Positions 9,537 to 17,937 of a stretch of 64,000 nucleotides of DNA are shown here, piece after piece. Numbering within the stretch: the first letter of the stretch is position 1; every line of letters begins with the position of its first letter. Under the pieces are notes generated by a model. That model was not told the origin of the DNA, made no database searches, and saw only the letters and a list, made by a program, of their open reading frames with translations. The stretch spans positions 20,080 through 84,079 of the forward strand of contig CAZTAJ010000004.1 of the NCBI GenBank assembly GCA_964611575.1. Reading direction: 5' to 3'. This DNA is from CAITUY01 sp964611575. GTDB lineage: Bacteria; Verrucomicrobiota; Kiritimatiellia; CAIKKV01; CAITUY01. A program made the position numbers and the translations under genes.

Positions 9537-9566
9537 CTCATAACCGCTTATCCCATGGAGTGTCAA
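9537..9566 (-). promoter_or_regulatory. Promoter with LacI-type operator for the GH71 operon
   Basis: Read on the minus strand there is TTGACA (9561-9566), 18 nt, then TATGAG (9537-9542), a good sigma-70-like pair. An imperfect palindrome ATAAGCGGTTAT (9540-9551) sits between and over the -10 element, where a LacI-family repressor would block RNA polymerase. The neighbouring regulator gene ends 42 nt away (9608). Operator assignment is inference. Confidence 0.5.
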
Positions 9567-9607
9567 GCCATACGCCGTTCGTGCAGAGAGGGGACGCGGC
9601 TCGACTT

Positions 9608-10729
9608 TCAGGCGCGCTGTTCGCGCGGGGGCGCTGTGGTGAGGCGCACGGACAGGCGCGCAGGCATCAGGACGTTGGCCGGCACCGCCTCCGGCCCCCC
9701 CAGGGCCTCCATGACCATACGCGCCGCCGTTCTCCCCATTTCGGCAATGTCGAACGCCACGCTCGTCAGCCGGTTGTTGCCGGCCACGTCCGGGAGCGGA
9801 TCGGTGTCGTCCCAGCCGACCACGCTCATGTCATCGGGAACACGCACCCCGAGCCGTTCGAGGGCGTAACACGTCTGGATCGCGTTGGGATCGTTTAGCG
9901 TCAACAGCGCGGTTGCCTCGGGATGCTTATGCAAGGCCTCGCGTAATGCCGTCTCGACCATATGCTCCTGCTCGATATCGACCGGCAGCAGACATTGTCT
10001 CGGATGCACCCCCGCCGCCGCACACGCCGCCGTGTATCCCGCCAGGCGGTCCTCGCACGGATACCCGCCCCCACGATGCCGCAAGTAGAGCACCCGCCGA
10101 TGCCCCAACGCCAGCAGATGCTCAAGCGACAGGCGTCCGCCGGCCCGTTCGTCGCGCAGCACCGACGCCCCCCCCCTGATGCGCGCGTTCAGGGAAACGA
10201 TGGGGTGTGACCCGAAGCCGGGCGCACCCCGCAGTCCTTCCATGAGTGACTCCGACAGGCCATGATGCGCAATCAAGCCATCCACCTCACCCCGCCAGAT
10301 CGCCGGGGGGAGTTGGAGCGGCAGGGCACGGTGCGCCACCGGATCGTAGGTGGGCAGCATCAGCAACCCGAATCCCCCCGACGACACCTCCTCCGCGATC
10401 CCGCGAAACAGCTCGTAGAAGAACCGGACTTTCCCCAGATGCCCGGGGATCAGCAAGCCGATAACGTGGTTAAGCGGCAGTTGCCCGGACTTGCGGGAGG
10501 CCAGTCGCCGTGCGGCCTGGTTAAGTTCGGGGCGGTAGCCAAGCGACTCGGCCGCCTCGCGGATGCGGGCGGCGGTGGCGTCCCTGACGCCGGATTTGCC
10601 GTTCAGAACGCGTGAGACCGGATAGACACTCAACCCGCAGCACTTGGCCACATCCCGCAGACTGACCGGACGACCGTCGCTCGCCGGCTTCCGCCGCGAC
10701 CTTCCTGCCGCAACCTGCTTCGTTTTCAT
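9608..10729 (-). CDS. LacI-family transcriptional regulator
   Basis: A 373-residue regulator (start at 10729) with an N-terminal LacI helix-turn-helix at about residues 22-70 (VSLRDVAKCCGLSVYPVSRV, hinge region LNGKSGVRDAT). A periplasmic-binding-protein-like sensor domain follows (LPLNHVIGLLIPGHLGK, and late motifs VPDDMSVVGWDD and LTSVAFDIAEMG that are diagnostic of the LacI/GalR C-domain). It presumably senses a sugar released by the adjacent GH71-like enzymes and controls the palindrome in their promoter. Both are transcribed leftward, with the regulator upstream. An ATG at 10777 is also in frame but adds residues without any family match; no strong ribosome site marks either. Confidence 0.85.
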   Translation of the reverse strand: MKTKQVAAGRSRRKPASDGRPVSLRDVAKCCGLSVYPVSRVLNGKSGVRDATAARIREAAESLGYRPELNQAARRLASRKSGQLPLNHVIGLLIPGHLGKVRFFYELFRGIAEEVSSGGFGLLMLPTYDPVAHRALPLQLPPAIWRGEVDGLIAHHGLSESLMEGLRGAPGFGSHPIVSLNARIRGGASVLRDERAGGRLSLEHLLALGHRRVLYLRHRGGGYPCEDRLAGYTAACAAAGVHPRQCLLPVDIEQEHMVETALREALHKHPEATALLTLNDPNAIQTCYALERLGVRVPDDMSVVGWDDTDPLPDVAGNNRLTSVAFDIAEMGRTAARMVMEALGGPEAVPANVLMPARLSVRLTTAPPREQRA

Positions 10730-10846
10730 AGGCTGATCAGCTTGCCGCATAGCCACCACTGAATCAAGCCCACGCATCCCGACCCAAGACAGTGTTCACC
10801 AGGGTGCGCGCCGCGTCCCCGTGATTCTTCACACCGGGTTCCCGCC

Positions 10847-12016
10847 TCATCCCACCGGCTTCGGCAGGAAGATGTCTTCATAGAAGTTGCGGGCATAGCG
10901 GTCCGTCATCAAGGATAGGTGGTCAATCACGATCTGGGCGAGCGAGGGCTGCTCGCGCGGCGCATACATCTTGGCAATGAACCGGTGCAACTCCCGCGCG
11001 GGCGCCGAGTCCCTTTCCATCGACACGCCCCACTGAGATTGCCGGCGCGACGACAACTCGCGCTGCTCGAAATCAAAAATCATGGTCAACATGTTCTCGG
11101 CCCGCATGGCGTACTCCATGAGCTGCGGGTGAAAGTAGATGTGCTTGCAGTTGTACTCGTACAGGCGGCGGAATGCGTCGAACACGGGGTCCGAGAACCC
11201 GATGCGTTCCGGGGTCTTGAGATTCGTCTGGATGATGTCCGTCACCAGTCGGTTGATGATGGCCCGGTTGTCCGACCCCAGGCTCTTGATCACCCGGGCG
11301 GGAAGCGGCGGCAGTCGGCCCAGAACGTTCAGGGCGTCCTCGTAGTCGCGGCCGGCATACGCAATCCGGTCCACCATGCGCACGACGCATCCTTCCATGG
11401 TGTAGGGCACCAGGCCGCGCCGCTTCAACGTTTCAAGCGCGGGGCCCCGCTTGGACCGGGGACTGATGAATTGCTCCGTCCGCTCGCCGCAATGACAGAT
11501 GATGCCGTCGCGCACCTCGTAACACAGGTTCAGCCCGCGCTCCCGGGTGGACGGTCGGAATGCCAGCCGGTCGACCACGCGCAGGCTGTGCAGCTCATGG
11601 CTGAACGACTGGGCCGGGTCGTTGCGCTTCCAGAGTTTGTCGAGCACCGTTTCGCCGGCATGCCCGAACGGACCGTGGCCCAGGTCATGCCCGAGGGCAA
11701 TCGCCTCGACCAGGTCCTGGTTCAGGCCCAGCGCCCGCGCGACCGTCTGGGCGATCGAGGCCATATAGAGGGAATGGTCGGAGCGCGTCGACACGTGGTC
11801 GCTCTCGGGCGAAAAGATCACCTGGGTCTTGTAGCGCAATCGACGGAAGGCGCTGGAATGGATGATGCGATGCGCATCACGCTGGAAACACAACCGGATC
11901 GGGTCCTCGGGTTCCCCTCTCAAGCGCCCCAGGCTGGCGGCACTGTGCGTCGCCAACGGATGGTCGGCGATCTTGTCTTCGCGGTCCTGAGCAAGTTCCC
12001 TGAGCGTTTTCACCAT
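10847..12016 (-). CDS. dgt: dGTPase-like HD-domain deoxynucleotide triphosphohydrolase
   Basis: A protein of 389 residues from the start at 12016 (in-frame ATGs also at 12028, 12040 and 12085). It hydrolyses dNTPs to deoxynucleosides and triphosphate in known family members. The HD metal site is clear: HRIIHSSAFRRLRYKTQV, then RSDHSLYMASIAQTVARALG, then IALGHDLGHGPFGHAGE. The length and the Mg-site spacing match the shorter, non-enterobacterial dGTPase-like group (COG0232). It is the last gene of a leftward run that begins at gap; the preceding ABC binding-protein gene ends 88 nt upstream, so co-transcription is possible but unproven. Confidence 0.85.
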   Translation of the reverse strand: MVKTLRELAQDREDKIADHPLATHSAASLGRLRGEPEDPIRLCFQRDAHRIIHSSAFRRLRYKTQVIFSPESDHVSTRSDHSLYMASIAQTVARALGLNQDLVEAIALGHDLGHGPFGHAGETVLDKLWKRNDPAQSFSHELHSLRVVDRLAFRPSTRERGLNLCYEVRDGIICHCGERTEQFISPRSKRGPALETLKRRGLVPYTMEGCVVRMVDRIAYAGRDYEDALNVLGRLPPLPARVIKSLGSDNRAIINRLVTDIIQTNLKTPERIGFSDPVFDAFRRLYEYNCKHIYFHPQLMEYAMRAENMLTMIFDFEQRELSSRRQSQWGVSMERDSAPARELHRFIAKMYAPREQPSLAQIVIDHLSLMTDRYARNFYEDIFLPKPVG

Positions 12017-12104
12017 GCCGGATCCCATCCCTGTTCCCATGCACCTCTGAAGTCGCAGACGCTGGTGGCGAGCTATACCACCCACCCGGCCGGTCGTCCA
12101 GCGT

Positions 12105-13883
12105 TCACTCCCGGTTGCCGATCGAATAGTATTTGATCATCCCGTAAGGAAAATCGTGGGGCTTGTAATTGCGGACCCAGGGATGCCGCAGGCTGAACTG
12201 CATGGAATGGTGCAGAAACAGCCAGGGGCAGTCGTCCATCACAATCCGCTCCATGGACGCATAGAGGGCCCCGCGCCCGTCCGCCCCCGGCAGCCGCGCC
12301 GCTTCCTCGTACAGCCGGTCAAACCGGGCATTGCGGTAGTTCGTCCGGTTCGCGCCCGGCGTTTCGTTCGGCCCATAGAACAACTGGAGGAAATTCTCGG
12401 GGTCGGGATAGTCGGCCACCCAGCTCAACAGAAACATCTGCGCGCGCTTTTGCTCGATCTTCTTGAGCAGGGTCGGCCAGTTGTTCACACTGGGATGGAT
12501 GACGATGCCGATGCGCTCCATGAACGCGGCCAGCACCTCGGCCGTCTCGCGCGTGTCGGAACTCCCGGACCCGAGTTCGAGGGTCAACTCCAGCCGCCGC
12601 CCGGTGAGGGGGTCGCGCCCGTCGGGATACCCCGCCTGGATCATCAACTGGCGGGCCCTGGCGATATCGAATGGAAACGGGTTCGGGCCTGCCTCCGCGA
12701 CTCGGATGGCGGGCGGCACCGGGCCCTCCGCCGCAATGACCCTGCCGTTCTGAAACTGCACCCACTGCTTGCGATCGAACGCCGCCTGCATGGCCTGGCG
12801 GAGACACCGGTTTGTCCCCAGCACGGGATCCTGCATGTTGAACCCGATGTACCCCACGTCCAAGGCCGGCGCCGCGTCCATGACAATGCCCCGGCGCGAC
12901 AGCTCGCCCATGAGGGCCCGGTCCGGGGTCACCACCGCGTCCCAGTTGTCGCGCGAAATCGAGGACATATCCAGATGGCCGCTCAGGAACATCAGCCACT
13001 GGGTGGTCGGGTCCCCGACCACAACCTGGTCGATCCGGTCGATGAACGGCACGGGCTTGCCGGCGTCGCGCAACCGTCCCTGCTCCGCATCGGCTGATTC
13101 GCCGGCCGAAGGATAGCGGTCGTTTCGTGCCGTGGCGCGCCAGGCCGGGTTGCGCACGAACTCCAGCCGGTGATCCTGAACCCAGGCCTTCAGCACATAC
13201 GGTCCTGTGCCGACCGGGTGATTCACGAAGTCGGCTCCGTAATACTCCACCGCCTCGTGCGGCACGGCGCAGGCGTAATTCATCGCCAGCATCCACAGCA
13301 GAGCCGGGAACGGATGCTTCAGTTCAATCCTGAGTGTGCGGGGATCCGGCGCCGTCAATCCCGCCACAGTCACCCCATAGTCGGCCGGTCGCTGCGCGGA
13401 GGCGGCGCGGAATTCATCCAGCCCGACGATGTGCCCGCGGAAGGTCCAGTAGCCGGACGACCCGACTTTCAGGTCGGCGATCCGTTTGAGGGAGTAGACA
13501 AAATCGGCCGCGCACAGTTCACGCCCCCGTCCCGCCGTATTCGTGAAGCAGGGATCATCCTGGAAGCGTATGCCGCGCCGGAGGGTGAAGGTGTATTCCA
13601 GCCTGTTGGAGGACACGACCGGCATGGCCTCGGCCAGCAGGGGTTCGACGCGATAAGGCCTATCCAGATAGGCGTACTGCAGGAGGCCTTCGTAGACTTT
13701 GCTGACAGCCTGGACCGAGGGAACGTCCATCACCAAGGCAGGATCGAACCCGCGAATACGACCGGTTTCGCCGTGATAAACGCTTTCGGCCGCAAGCCGG
13801 CTAACGGCGAGCCCCGTGGCCAACGCAAGCCACAAAACCCCGCCGGTCCACAACCGGCCGGGCTTGCGCATCACCGGGCTCAT
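12105..13883 (-). CDS. ABC transporter family 5 substrate-binding protein (OppA/DppA-like)
   Basis: A 592-residue exported binding protein. The signal peptide is within residues 1-32 (basic start, then GGVLWLALATGLAVSRLAA). The family 5 fold follows: FDPALVMDVPSVQAVSKVYEGL, FTLRRGIRFQDDPCF, the DFVYSLKRIAD helix and the late segment with WVADYPDPENFLQLFYG, which is diagnostic of peptide-binding proteins. No permease or ATPase genes are adjacent, so the membrane partners must be elsewhere. The gene starts only 3 nt after secG, which suggests expression with the housekeeping run gap-pgk-tpiA-secG. Substrate (oligopeptide, nickel or heme are known for the family) cannot be told. Confidence 0.85.
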   Translation of the reverse strand: MSPVMRKPGRLWTGGVLWLALATGLAVSRLAAESVYHGETGRIRGFDPALVMDVPSVQAVSKVYEGLLQYAYLDRPYRVEPLLAEAMPVVSSNRLEYTFTLRRGIRFQDDPCFTNTAGRGRELCAADFVYSLKRIADLKVGSSGYWTFRGHIVGLDEFRAASAQRPADYGVTVAGLTAPDPRTLRIELKHPFPALLWMLAMNYACAVPHEAVEYYGADFVNHPVGTGPYVLKAWVQDHRLEFVRNPAWRATARNDRYPSAGESADAEQGRLRDAGKPVPFIDRIDQVVVGDPTTQWLMFLSGHLDMSSISRDNWDAVVTPDRALMGELSRRGIVMDAAPALDVGYIGFNMQDPVLGTNRCLRQAMQAAFDRKQWVQFQNGRVIAAEGPVPPAIRVAEAGPNPFPFDIARARQLMIQAGYPDGRDPLTGRRLELTLELGSGSSDTRETAEVLAAFMERIGIVIHPSVNNWPTLLKKIEQKRAQMFLLSWVADYPDPENFLQLFYGPNETPGANRTNYRNARFDRLYEEAARLPGADGRGALYASMERIVMDDCPWLFLHHSMQFSLRHPWVRNYKPHDFPYGMIKYYSIGNRE

Positions 13884-13886
13884 GCG

Positions 13887-14315
13887 TCAGGGGGCCGTGG
13901 GTGCAGGCGCGGGCGCCGCGAGGGGGGCTGGCACCGGCACCGGAACGGAAACCGGCGCACTCTCAGGCGCCGGCGCAACCGGCATGGCGGCTCCACCCGC
14001 TTCAGGCATGCCTTGGGCGATCGGCGCGGTGGCGGGAGTCGAGGGAAGATTGTCGGTAATCGAACTCGTGCTGCTGTGCCCGCCGGAAACGATCAACCCG
14101 ATGAGCATCGTATTCACGAGGAACACAATCGCCAGCCCGATCGTGATCTTGGTGAGAACATTGCCGGCCCGCGACCCGAAGAGCGTTTCACCAACACCCG
14201 CGCCGAACGCAAGGCCCAACCCCTCGTCCTTGGCCTTCTGGAGCAGAATGACGCCGATCAGCAGAACGCTGACGAGAACCTCGATGATGATCAGAAACCC
14301 TTTGATGGCACCCAT
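13887..14315 (-). CDS. secG: SecG, Sec translocase subunit with long Pro/Ala tail
   Basis: A 142-residue membrane protein. SecG stimulates SecYEG-dependent export. Two hydrophobic helices (FLIIIEVLVSVLLIGVILLQ and ITIGLAIVFLVNTMLIGLIV) flank the conserved cytoplasmic loop KAKDEGLGLAFGAGVGETLFG. The C-terminal ~50 residues are a low-complexity Pro/Ala/Val tail (VPVPVPAPLAAPAPAP), longer than in typical 75-110 residue SecG; such tails are common in GC-rich lineages. It follows tpiA by 19 nt, the classical tpiA-secG linkage. Confidence 0.9.
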   Translation of the reverse strand: MGAIKGFLIIIEVLVSVLLIGVILLQKAKDEGLGLAFGAGVGETLFGSRAGNVLTKITIGLAIVFLVNTMLIGLIVSGGHSSTSSITDNLPSTPATAPIAQGMPEAGGAAMPVAPAPESAPVSVPVPVPAPLAAPAPAPTAP

Positions 14316-14334
14316 GATAATTCCTTTCCGCGGA

Positions 14335-15090
14335 TCAACCCGCGGCGTTCACAATTTCCACAAACGACACCGCATCGAGCGCCGCCCCGCCGATCAGACC
14401 GCCGTCGATGTCCGGCTGTGAGAACAGTTCCTTCGCATTTGACGGCTTGACGCTGCCGCCGTACTGAATGCGCACGGCCTGCGCGGCGCCGGGATTGCTC
14501 ATCTTGGCGAGCACCTTGCGGATCAGGGCATGGACTTCCTGCGCCTGGCCCGACGTGGCTGTGCGGCCCGTGCCGATCGCCCAGACGGGTTCATACGCGA
14601 CGACCGTGCGGCGAAACCCGGTTTCATCCAGGCCGGCGAGGCTCTTGGTCACCTGGCCGGTCACCACGTCCTCGATCTGGTTGGCTTCACGCTGTTCCAG
14701 CGTTTCACCGACACAGACGATCGGCGTCAGGTTTGCCGCCAGGGCCGCCTTCACCTTCCGGTTCACGATGGCGTCCGTTTCATTGAAAAACTGGCGCCGT
14801 TCGCTGTGGCCCAGGATCACATAGTGACAGAAGAGATCGCGCAGCATGCCCGCCGACACTTCGCCCGTGTAGGCGCCTTCCTTCTCCCAGTGCATGTTCT
14901 GGGCGCCCAGTTTCACCTGGGTGTTGGCGATCACGTCACCGACTGTCTTCAACACCGTGAAAGGCGGGCATAGGACCACTTCCACGTCGGTCCGGTCCGC
15001 CAGGCTGCGCTTGACGGCACCGGCCAGTTCCGAGGCCTCGCTCACGAGCTTGTTCATCTTCCAATTGCCGGCTATGATTTTCTTTCGCAT
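14335..15090 (-). CDS. tpiA: Triosephosphate isomerase
   Basis: A 251-residue cytoplasmic TIM-barrel enzyme interconverting dihydroxyacetone phosphate and glyceraldehyde 3-phosphate. All hallmark residues are visible: NWKMNK with the active-site Lys near residue 11, the LGHSERR strand with the catalytic His, AYEPVWAIGTGRTAT with the catalytic Glu and loop 6, and YGGSVKPSN and GLIGGAALD at the phosphate site. Length is standard. It lies 53 nt after pgk and 19 nt before secG in one leftward run. Confidence 0.97.
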   Translation of the reverse strand: MRKKIIAGNWKMNKLVSEASELAGAVKRSLADRTDVEVVLCPPFTVLKTVGDVIANTQVKLGAQNMHWEKEGAYTGEVSAGMLRDLFCHYVILGHSERRQFFNETDAIVNRKVKAALAANLTPIVCVGETLEQREANQIEDVVTGQVTKSLAGLDETGFRRTVVAYEPVWAIGTGRTATSGQAQEVHALIRKVLAKMSNPGAAQAVRIQYGGSVKPSNAKELFSQPDIDGGLIGGAALDAVSFVEIVNAAG

Positions 15091-15143
15091 CGGTGATTCC
15101 AGGTTTGATCGTTAGTGGTTGAGAGGGTGAGAAAGGCACCCGA

Positions 15144-16403
15144 CTACTTATCGGTCAGCGCGGTGACACCCGGCAACGCCTTGCCTTCTAGAAATTCCAG
15201 GCTCGCGCCGCCGCCGGTGCTGATATGCGTCATCTTGTCGGCCAGCCCGCTCTTGTTGACGGCGCTGACGCTGTCGCCGCCGCCCACGATGCTCAGACAT
15301 TTCGTCTCGGCCAGCGCCTTGGCAATGGCGAGCGTGCCATTCGCAAAGGGCGCCATTTCGAAACACCCCATCGGGCCGTTCCAGACGACCGTCTTTGCCT
15401 TGCGGACTTCCGCGGCAAACAGGTCGGCCGATTTCGGCCCGATATCCAGCGCCATCCAGCCGTCGGCGATGCCGTTCTCGCCGACCACCTGGGTAGTCGC
15501 CGCCGCATCGAACTTGTCGGCGATGATGTGGTCCACCGGCAACAGCAGCTTGACGCCCTTGGCCTTGGCCTGGATCAGGATCTCCTTGGCCAGCTCGACT
15601 TTGTCCTCCTCGACCAGCGACTTGCCGGTGGGCAACCCCTGGGCGCGGTAGAAGGTGTAGGCCATGGCGCCGCCGACGATGAGACTGTCGACCTTGCTCA
15701 AAAGGTTCGTGATCACGGCCACCTTGTCGCTCACCTTGGCTCCGCCGAGAACCGCCACGAAGGGCCGGTCGGGACTGGCCAGCGCACGACCCAGGTAATC
15801 GATTTCCTTCTCCATCAGGAACCCGGCCACATTCTGCTTGTAGAACTTGCACACGACCGCCGTCGATGCATGGGCGCGATGCGCGGACCCGAATGCGTCG
15901 TTGACGTAGACTTCGCCATCGCCCAGCGAGGCCAGCTTTTCGGCAAACGCGGCCTGCTTCTTCTTCATCTCCGCCTTGGCCGCCTTCTTCTCGTCATCCG
16001 TGGCGGTATCGGCGAGCTTGGCCTTGCCTTCCTCTTCCTTATAGAAACGCGTGTTTTCGACGAGCAGCACCTCGCCGGGCTTGAGCGCCGTGGCCATCGC
16101 GATCGTCTCGGCGCCGACGCAATCCGCGCCGAACTTCACCGGTTTCCCAAGCACTTCCGACAGACGCACCGCCACCGGCTGGAGACTGAACTCCGGCTCG
16201 GCCTTGCCGCCCTTGGGCCGTCCAAGATGACTCATGAGGACGACCGAGGCGCCCTGCTTCAGCACGTACTGAATCGAAGGCAGGGCCGCCGTAATGCGGG
16301 TGCTGTCACCCACCGTGCCGTTCTTGATGGGCACATTGAAATCCACGCGCATCAGAACGCGTTTCCCCTGCAGGCTGACATCACGGAGCGTCTTCTTGTT
16401 CAT
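15144..16403 (-). CDS. pgk: Phosphoglycerate kinase
   Basis: A 419-residue cytoplasmic glycolytic enzyme transferring phosphate between 1,3-bisphosphoglycerate and ADP. Seen: the signature RVDFNVPIKNG near residue 18, LMSHLGRPKGGK, the VYVNDAFGSAHRAHAS substrate loop, AVLGGAKVSDK, and the nucleotide-site GGGDSVSAV and STGGGASLEFLEG. A Lys/Ala-rich insert (DDEKKAAKAEMKKKQA) between LVENTRFYKEEE and VYVNDAF makes it slightly longer than the usual 390-400 residues. It is 78 nt downstream of gap with a strong hairpin between them. Confidence 0.97.
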   Translation of the reverse strand: MNKKTLRDVSLQGKRVLMRVDFNVPIKNGTVGDSTRITAALPSIQYVLKQGASVVLMSHLGRPKGGKAEPEFSLQPVAVRLSEVLGKPVKFGADCVGAETIAMATALKPGEVLLVENTRFYKEEEGKAKLADTATDDEKKAAKAEMKKKQAAFAEKLASLGDGEVYVNDAFGSAHRAHASTAVVCKFYKQNVAGFLMEKEIDYLGRALASPDRPFVAVLGGAKVSDKVAVITNLLSKVDSLIVGGAMAYTFYRAQGLPTGKSLVEEDKVELAKEILIQAKAKGVKLLLPVDHIIADKFDAAATTQVVGENGIADGWMALDIGPKSADLFAAEVRKAKTVVWNGPMGCFEMAPFANGTLAIAKALAETKCLSIVGGGDSVSAVNKSGLADKMTHISTGGGASLEFLEGKALPGVTALTDK

Positions 16404-16428
16404 CGGCGTTCTCCCGTACTAAGGATAC

Positions 16429-16458
16429 ACGGCGGCTCCCCTTGGGGAGAGCCGCCGT
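16429..16458. terminator. Long GC-rich hairpin between gap and pgk
   Basis: The arm ACGGCGGCT pairs with AGCCGCCGT, extended by CCCC/GGGG around a short loop with a 2-nt bulge. There is no T-run on the gap-pgk strand (three T follow on the plus strand), so it is more likely an attenuator or mRNA-stability/processing element between the two cistrons than a full terminator. Confidence 0.5.
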
Positions 16459-16481
16459 TTGTGTCATGCAACCCGACCGGC

Positions 16482-17555
16482 TTACTTCAAGCCGTCGGCT
16501 TTGGCCATGTGGCGAAGCAGATCCACCACGCGGTTCGAATACCCCCACTCGTTGTCGTACCAGGACACGACCTTGAAGAACCGCTTTTCGCCCTTCAGGT
16601 TGTTCTGCAGGGTGGCCAGCGAATCATAGATCGACGAGCGCGGGTCATGAATGAAGTCGGTCGAAACCAGCTCCTCGGTCGCCACGCCCAGGATGTCCTT
16701 GAGATAGGTCGCCGCCGCCTTCTTCAGGGCCGCATCGATCTCCTCGATGGACGTATCCTTCGTCGTGCGGAACGTCAGGTCCACCACGGAAACGTCCGGC
16801 GTCGGAACGCGGAACGACATCCCGGTCAACTTGCCCTTCGTGGCGGGCAGCACCTCACCCACGGCCTTGGCGGCGCCGGTGGTCGAGGGGATGATGTTGC
16901 AGGCCGCCGCACGCCCACCGCGCCAGTCCTTCTTGGACGGGCCATCGACGGTCTTCTGCGTCGCGGTATACGAGTGAATCGTGGTCATGAGACCCGTCTC
17001 GACGCCGAAACCTTCCTTCAACAGCACATGCACGACCGGCGCCAGGCAGTTCGTGGTGCAGGAGGCATTCGACACGATGCTGTGCTTGGCGGTGTCGTAT
17101 TCGTTTTCGTTCACGCCCATGACGATCGTCTTGACTTCGCCTTTGCCCGGGGCGGAGAGGATGACCTTCTTGGCGCCGGCGGCCAGATGCCCCTTCGCCT
17201 TCTCGGAGTCCGTGAAAAGCCCGGTGGACTCGATCACGTAATCCACGCCGAGGGCCTTCCAGGGCAGCAGATCGGGCGTCTTGGTCGCCATGACGCACTG
17301 GATCTTGTTGCCGTTGACCACGAGCACGTCCTTTTCGGTCTTGGACGGGTCGCTCTTCTCGGTCGTCACGGTGTGCTTGAACTTGCCGTGCACAGAGTCG
17401 TATTTCATCTGGTAGGCGAAATAGTCGGCGTCCGTGGACACATCCACCACCGCCACCACGTCGATCGTCTTGCCCAGCAAGCCCTGATCGCAAATCGCCT
17501 GGAATGCCATCCGGCCAATGCGGCCGAACCCGTTGATCCCCACTTTCATCGTCAT
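16482..17555 (-). CDS. gap: Glyceraldehyde-3-phosphate dehydrogenase
   Basis: A 357-residue type I GAPDH (start 17555) with an AAGGAG site six bases upstream; a longer in-frame ATG at 17609 has no such site. NAD domain: KVGINGFGRIGRMAF at the start. Active site: SNASCTTNCLAP with the nucleophile Cys. Substrate loop: HSYTATQKTVDGPSKKD and RGGRAA. The C-terminal NEWGYSNRVVDL motif is intact. It oxidises glyceraldehyde 3-phosphate with phosphate and NAD. First gene of the gap-pgk-tpiA-secG run. Confidence 0.97.
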   Translation of the reverse strand: MTMKVGINGFGRIGRMAFQAICDQGLLGKTIDVVAVVDVSTDADYFAYQMKYDSVHGKFKHTVTTEKSDPSKTEKDVLVVNGNKIQCVMATKTPDLLPWKALGVDYVIESTGLFTDSEKAKGHLAAGAKKVILSAPGKGEVKTIVMGVNENEYDTAKHSIVSNASCTTNCLAPVVHVLLKEGFGVETGLMTTIHSYTATQKTVDGPSKKDWRGGRAAACNIIPSTTGAAKAVGEVLPATKGKLTGMSFRVPTPDVSVVDLTFRTTKDTSIEEIDAALKKAAATYLKDILGVATEELVSTDFIHDPRSSIYDSLATLQNNLKGEKRFFKVVSWYDNEWGYSNRVVDLLRHMAKADGLK

Positions 17556-17644
17556 CGCTGTCTCCTTAGTTACTCTTGCCTTTTCGTCAAACGCCCACCG
17601 CGGCACCATGAAGGCACAGCGCGCGTGGACTGAACAAGCGTATG

Positions 17645-17674
17645 ACGATAAGGCATCCCCGCCCCTCCCGTCAA
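17645..17674 (-). promoter_or_regulatory. Candidate promoter of the gap operon
   Basis: On the minus strand TTGACG (17669-17674) is followed after 18 nt by TATCGT (17645-17650), leaving a ~90 nt leader before gap. This is a fair sigma-70-like match. The rest of the 17556-17937 intergenic stretch is GC-rich with several G-runs and, apart from the hairpin at 17851-17877, shows nothing that looks coding. Confidence 0.4.
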
Positions 17675-17850
17675 CAGCACTTTTCCCGCAGTCCGGGAAT
17701 CCCTGCAGGTGCGCCCCCCCGCCGAGCGCCTATCGGGCTTGCGGTCACACCCCGGCATGAATGGCGGGAAGGGAATCGGAGGGGGGGGGAAGCCTCGCCG
17801 GAGAGTTCCGTTTCGCTCACGGAGGGGCGGACCGGTGGTTCGACAGGGCC

Positions 17851-17877
17851 GGGGGGGGAGCCCATCGCTCCCCCCCC
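17851..17877. terminator. Perfect 11-bp G8/C8 hairpin downstream of lipoprotein gene
   Basis: Eight G then AGC pair perfectly with GCT then eight C around the 5-nt loop CCATC. It lies 61 nt past the stop of the small lipoprotein gene (minus strand) and before the gap promoter. No T-run follows in either direction, so it may end transcription without the classical U-tract or act as a boundary element. Confidence 0.5.
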
Positions 17878-17937
17878 GACCGGATTGACTGGTCTCAGCC
17901 CCGGAACACGGCGCATAGGGCCGGTCCGGCGGCGTGT

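Noticed and set aside
15225..17633. An 802-codon open frame on the plus strand across pgk and gap
   Set aside because: It is the antisense of two certain glycolytic genes in high-GC DNA and shows no family motif, signal or ribosome site.
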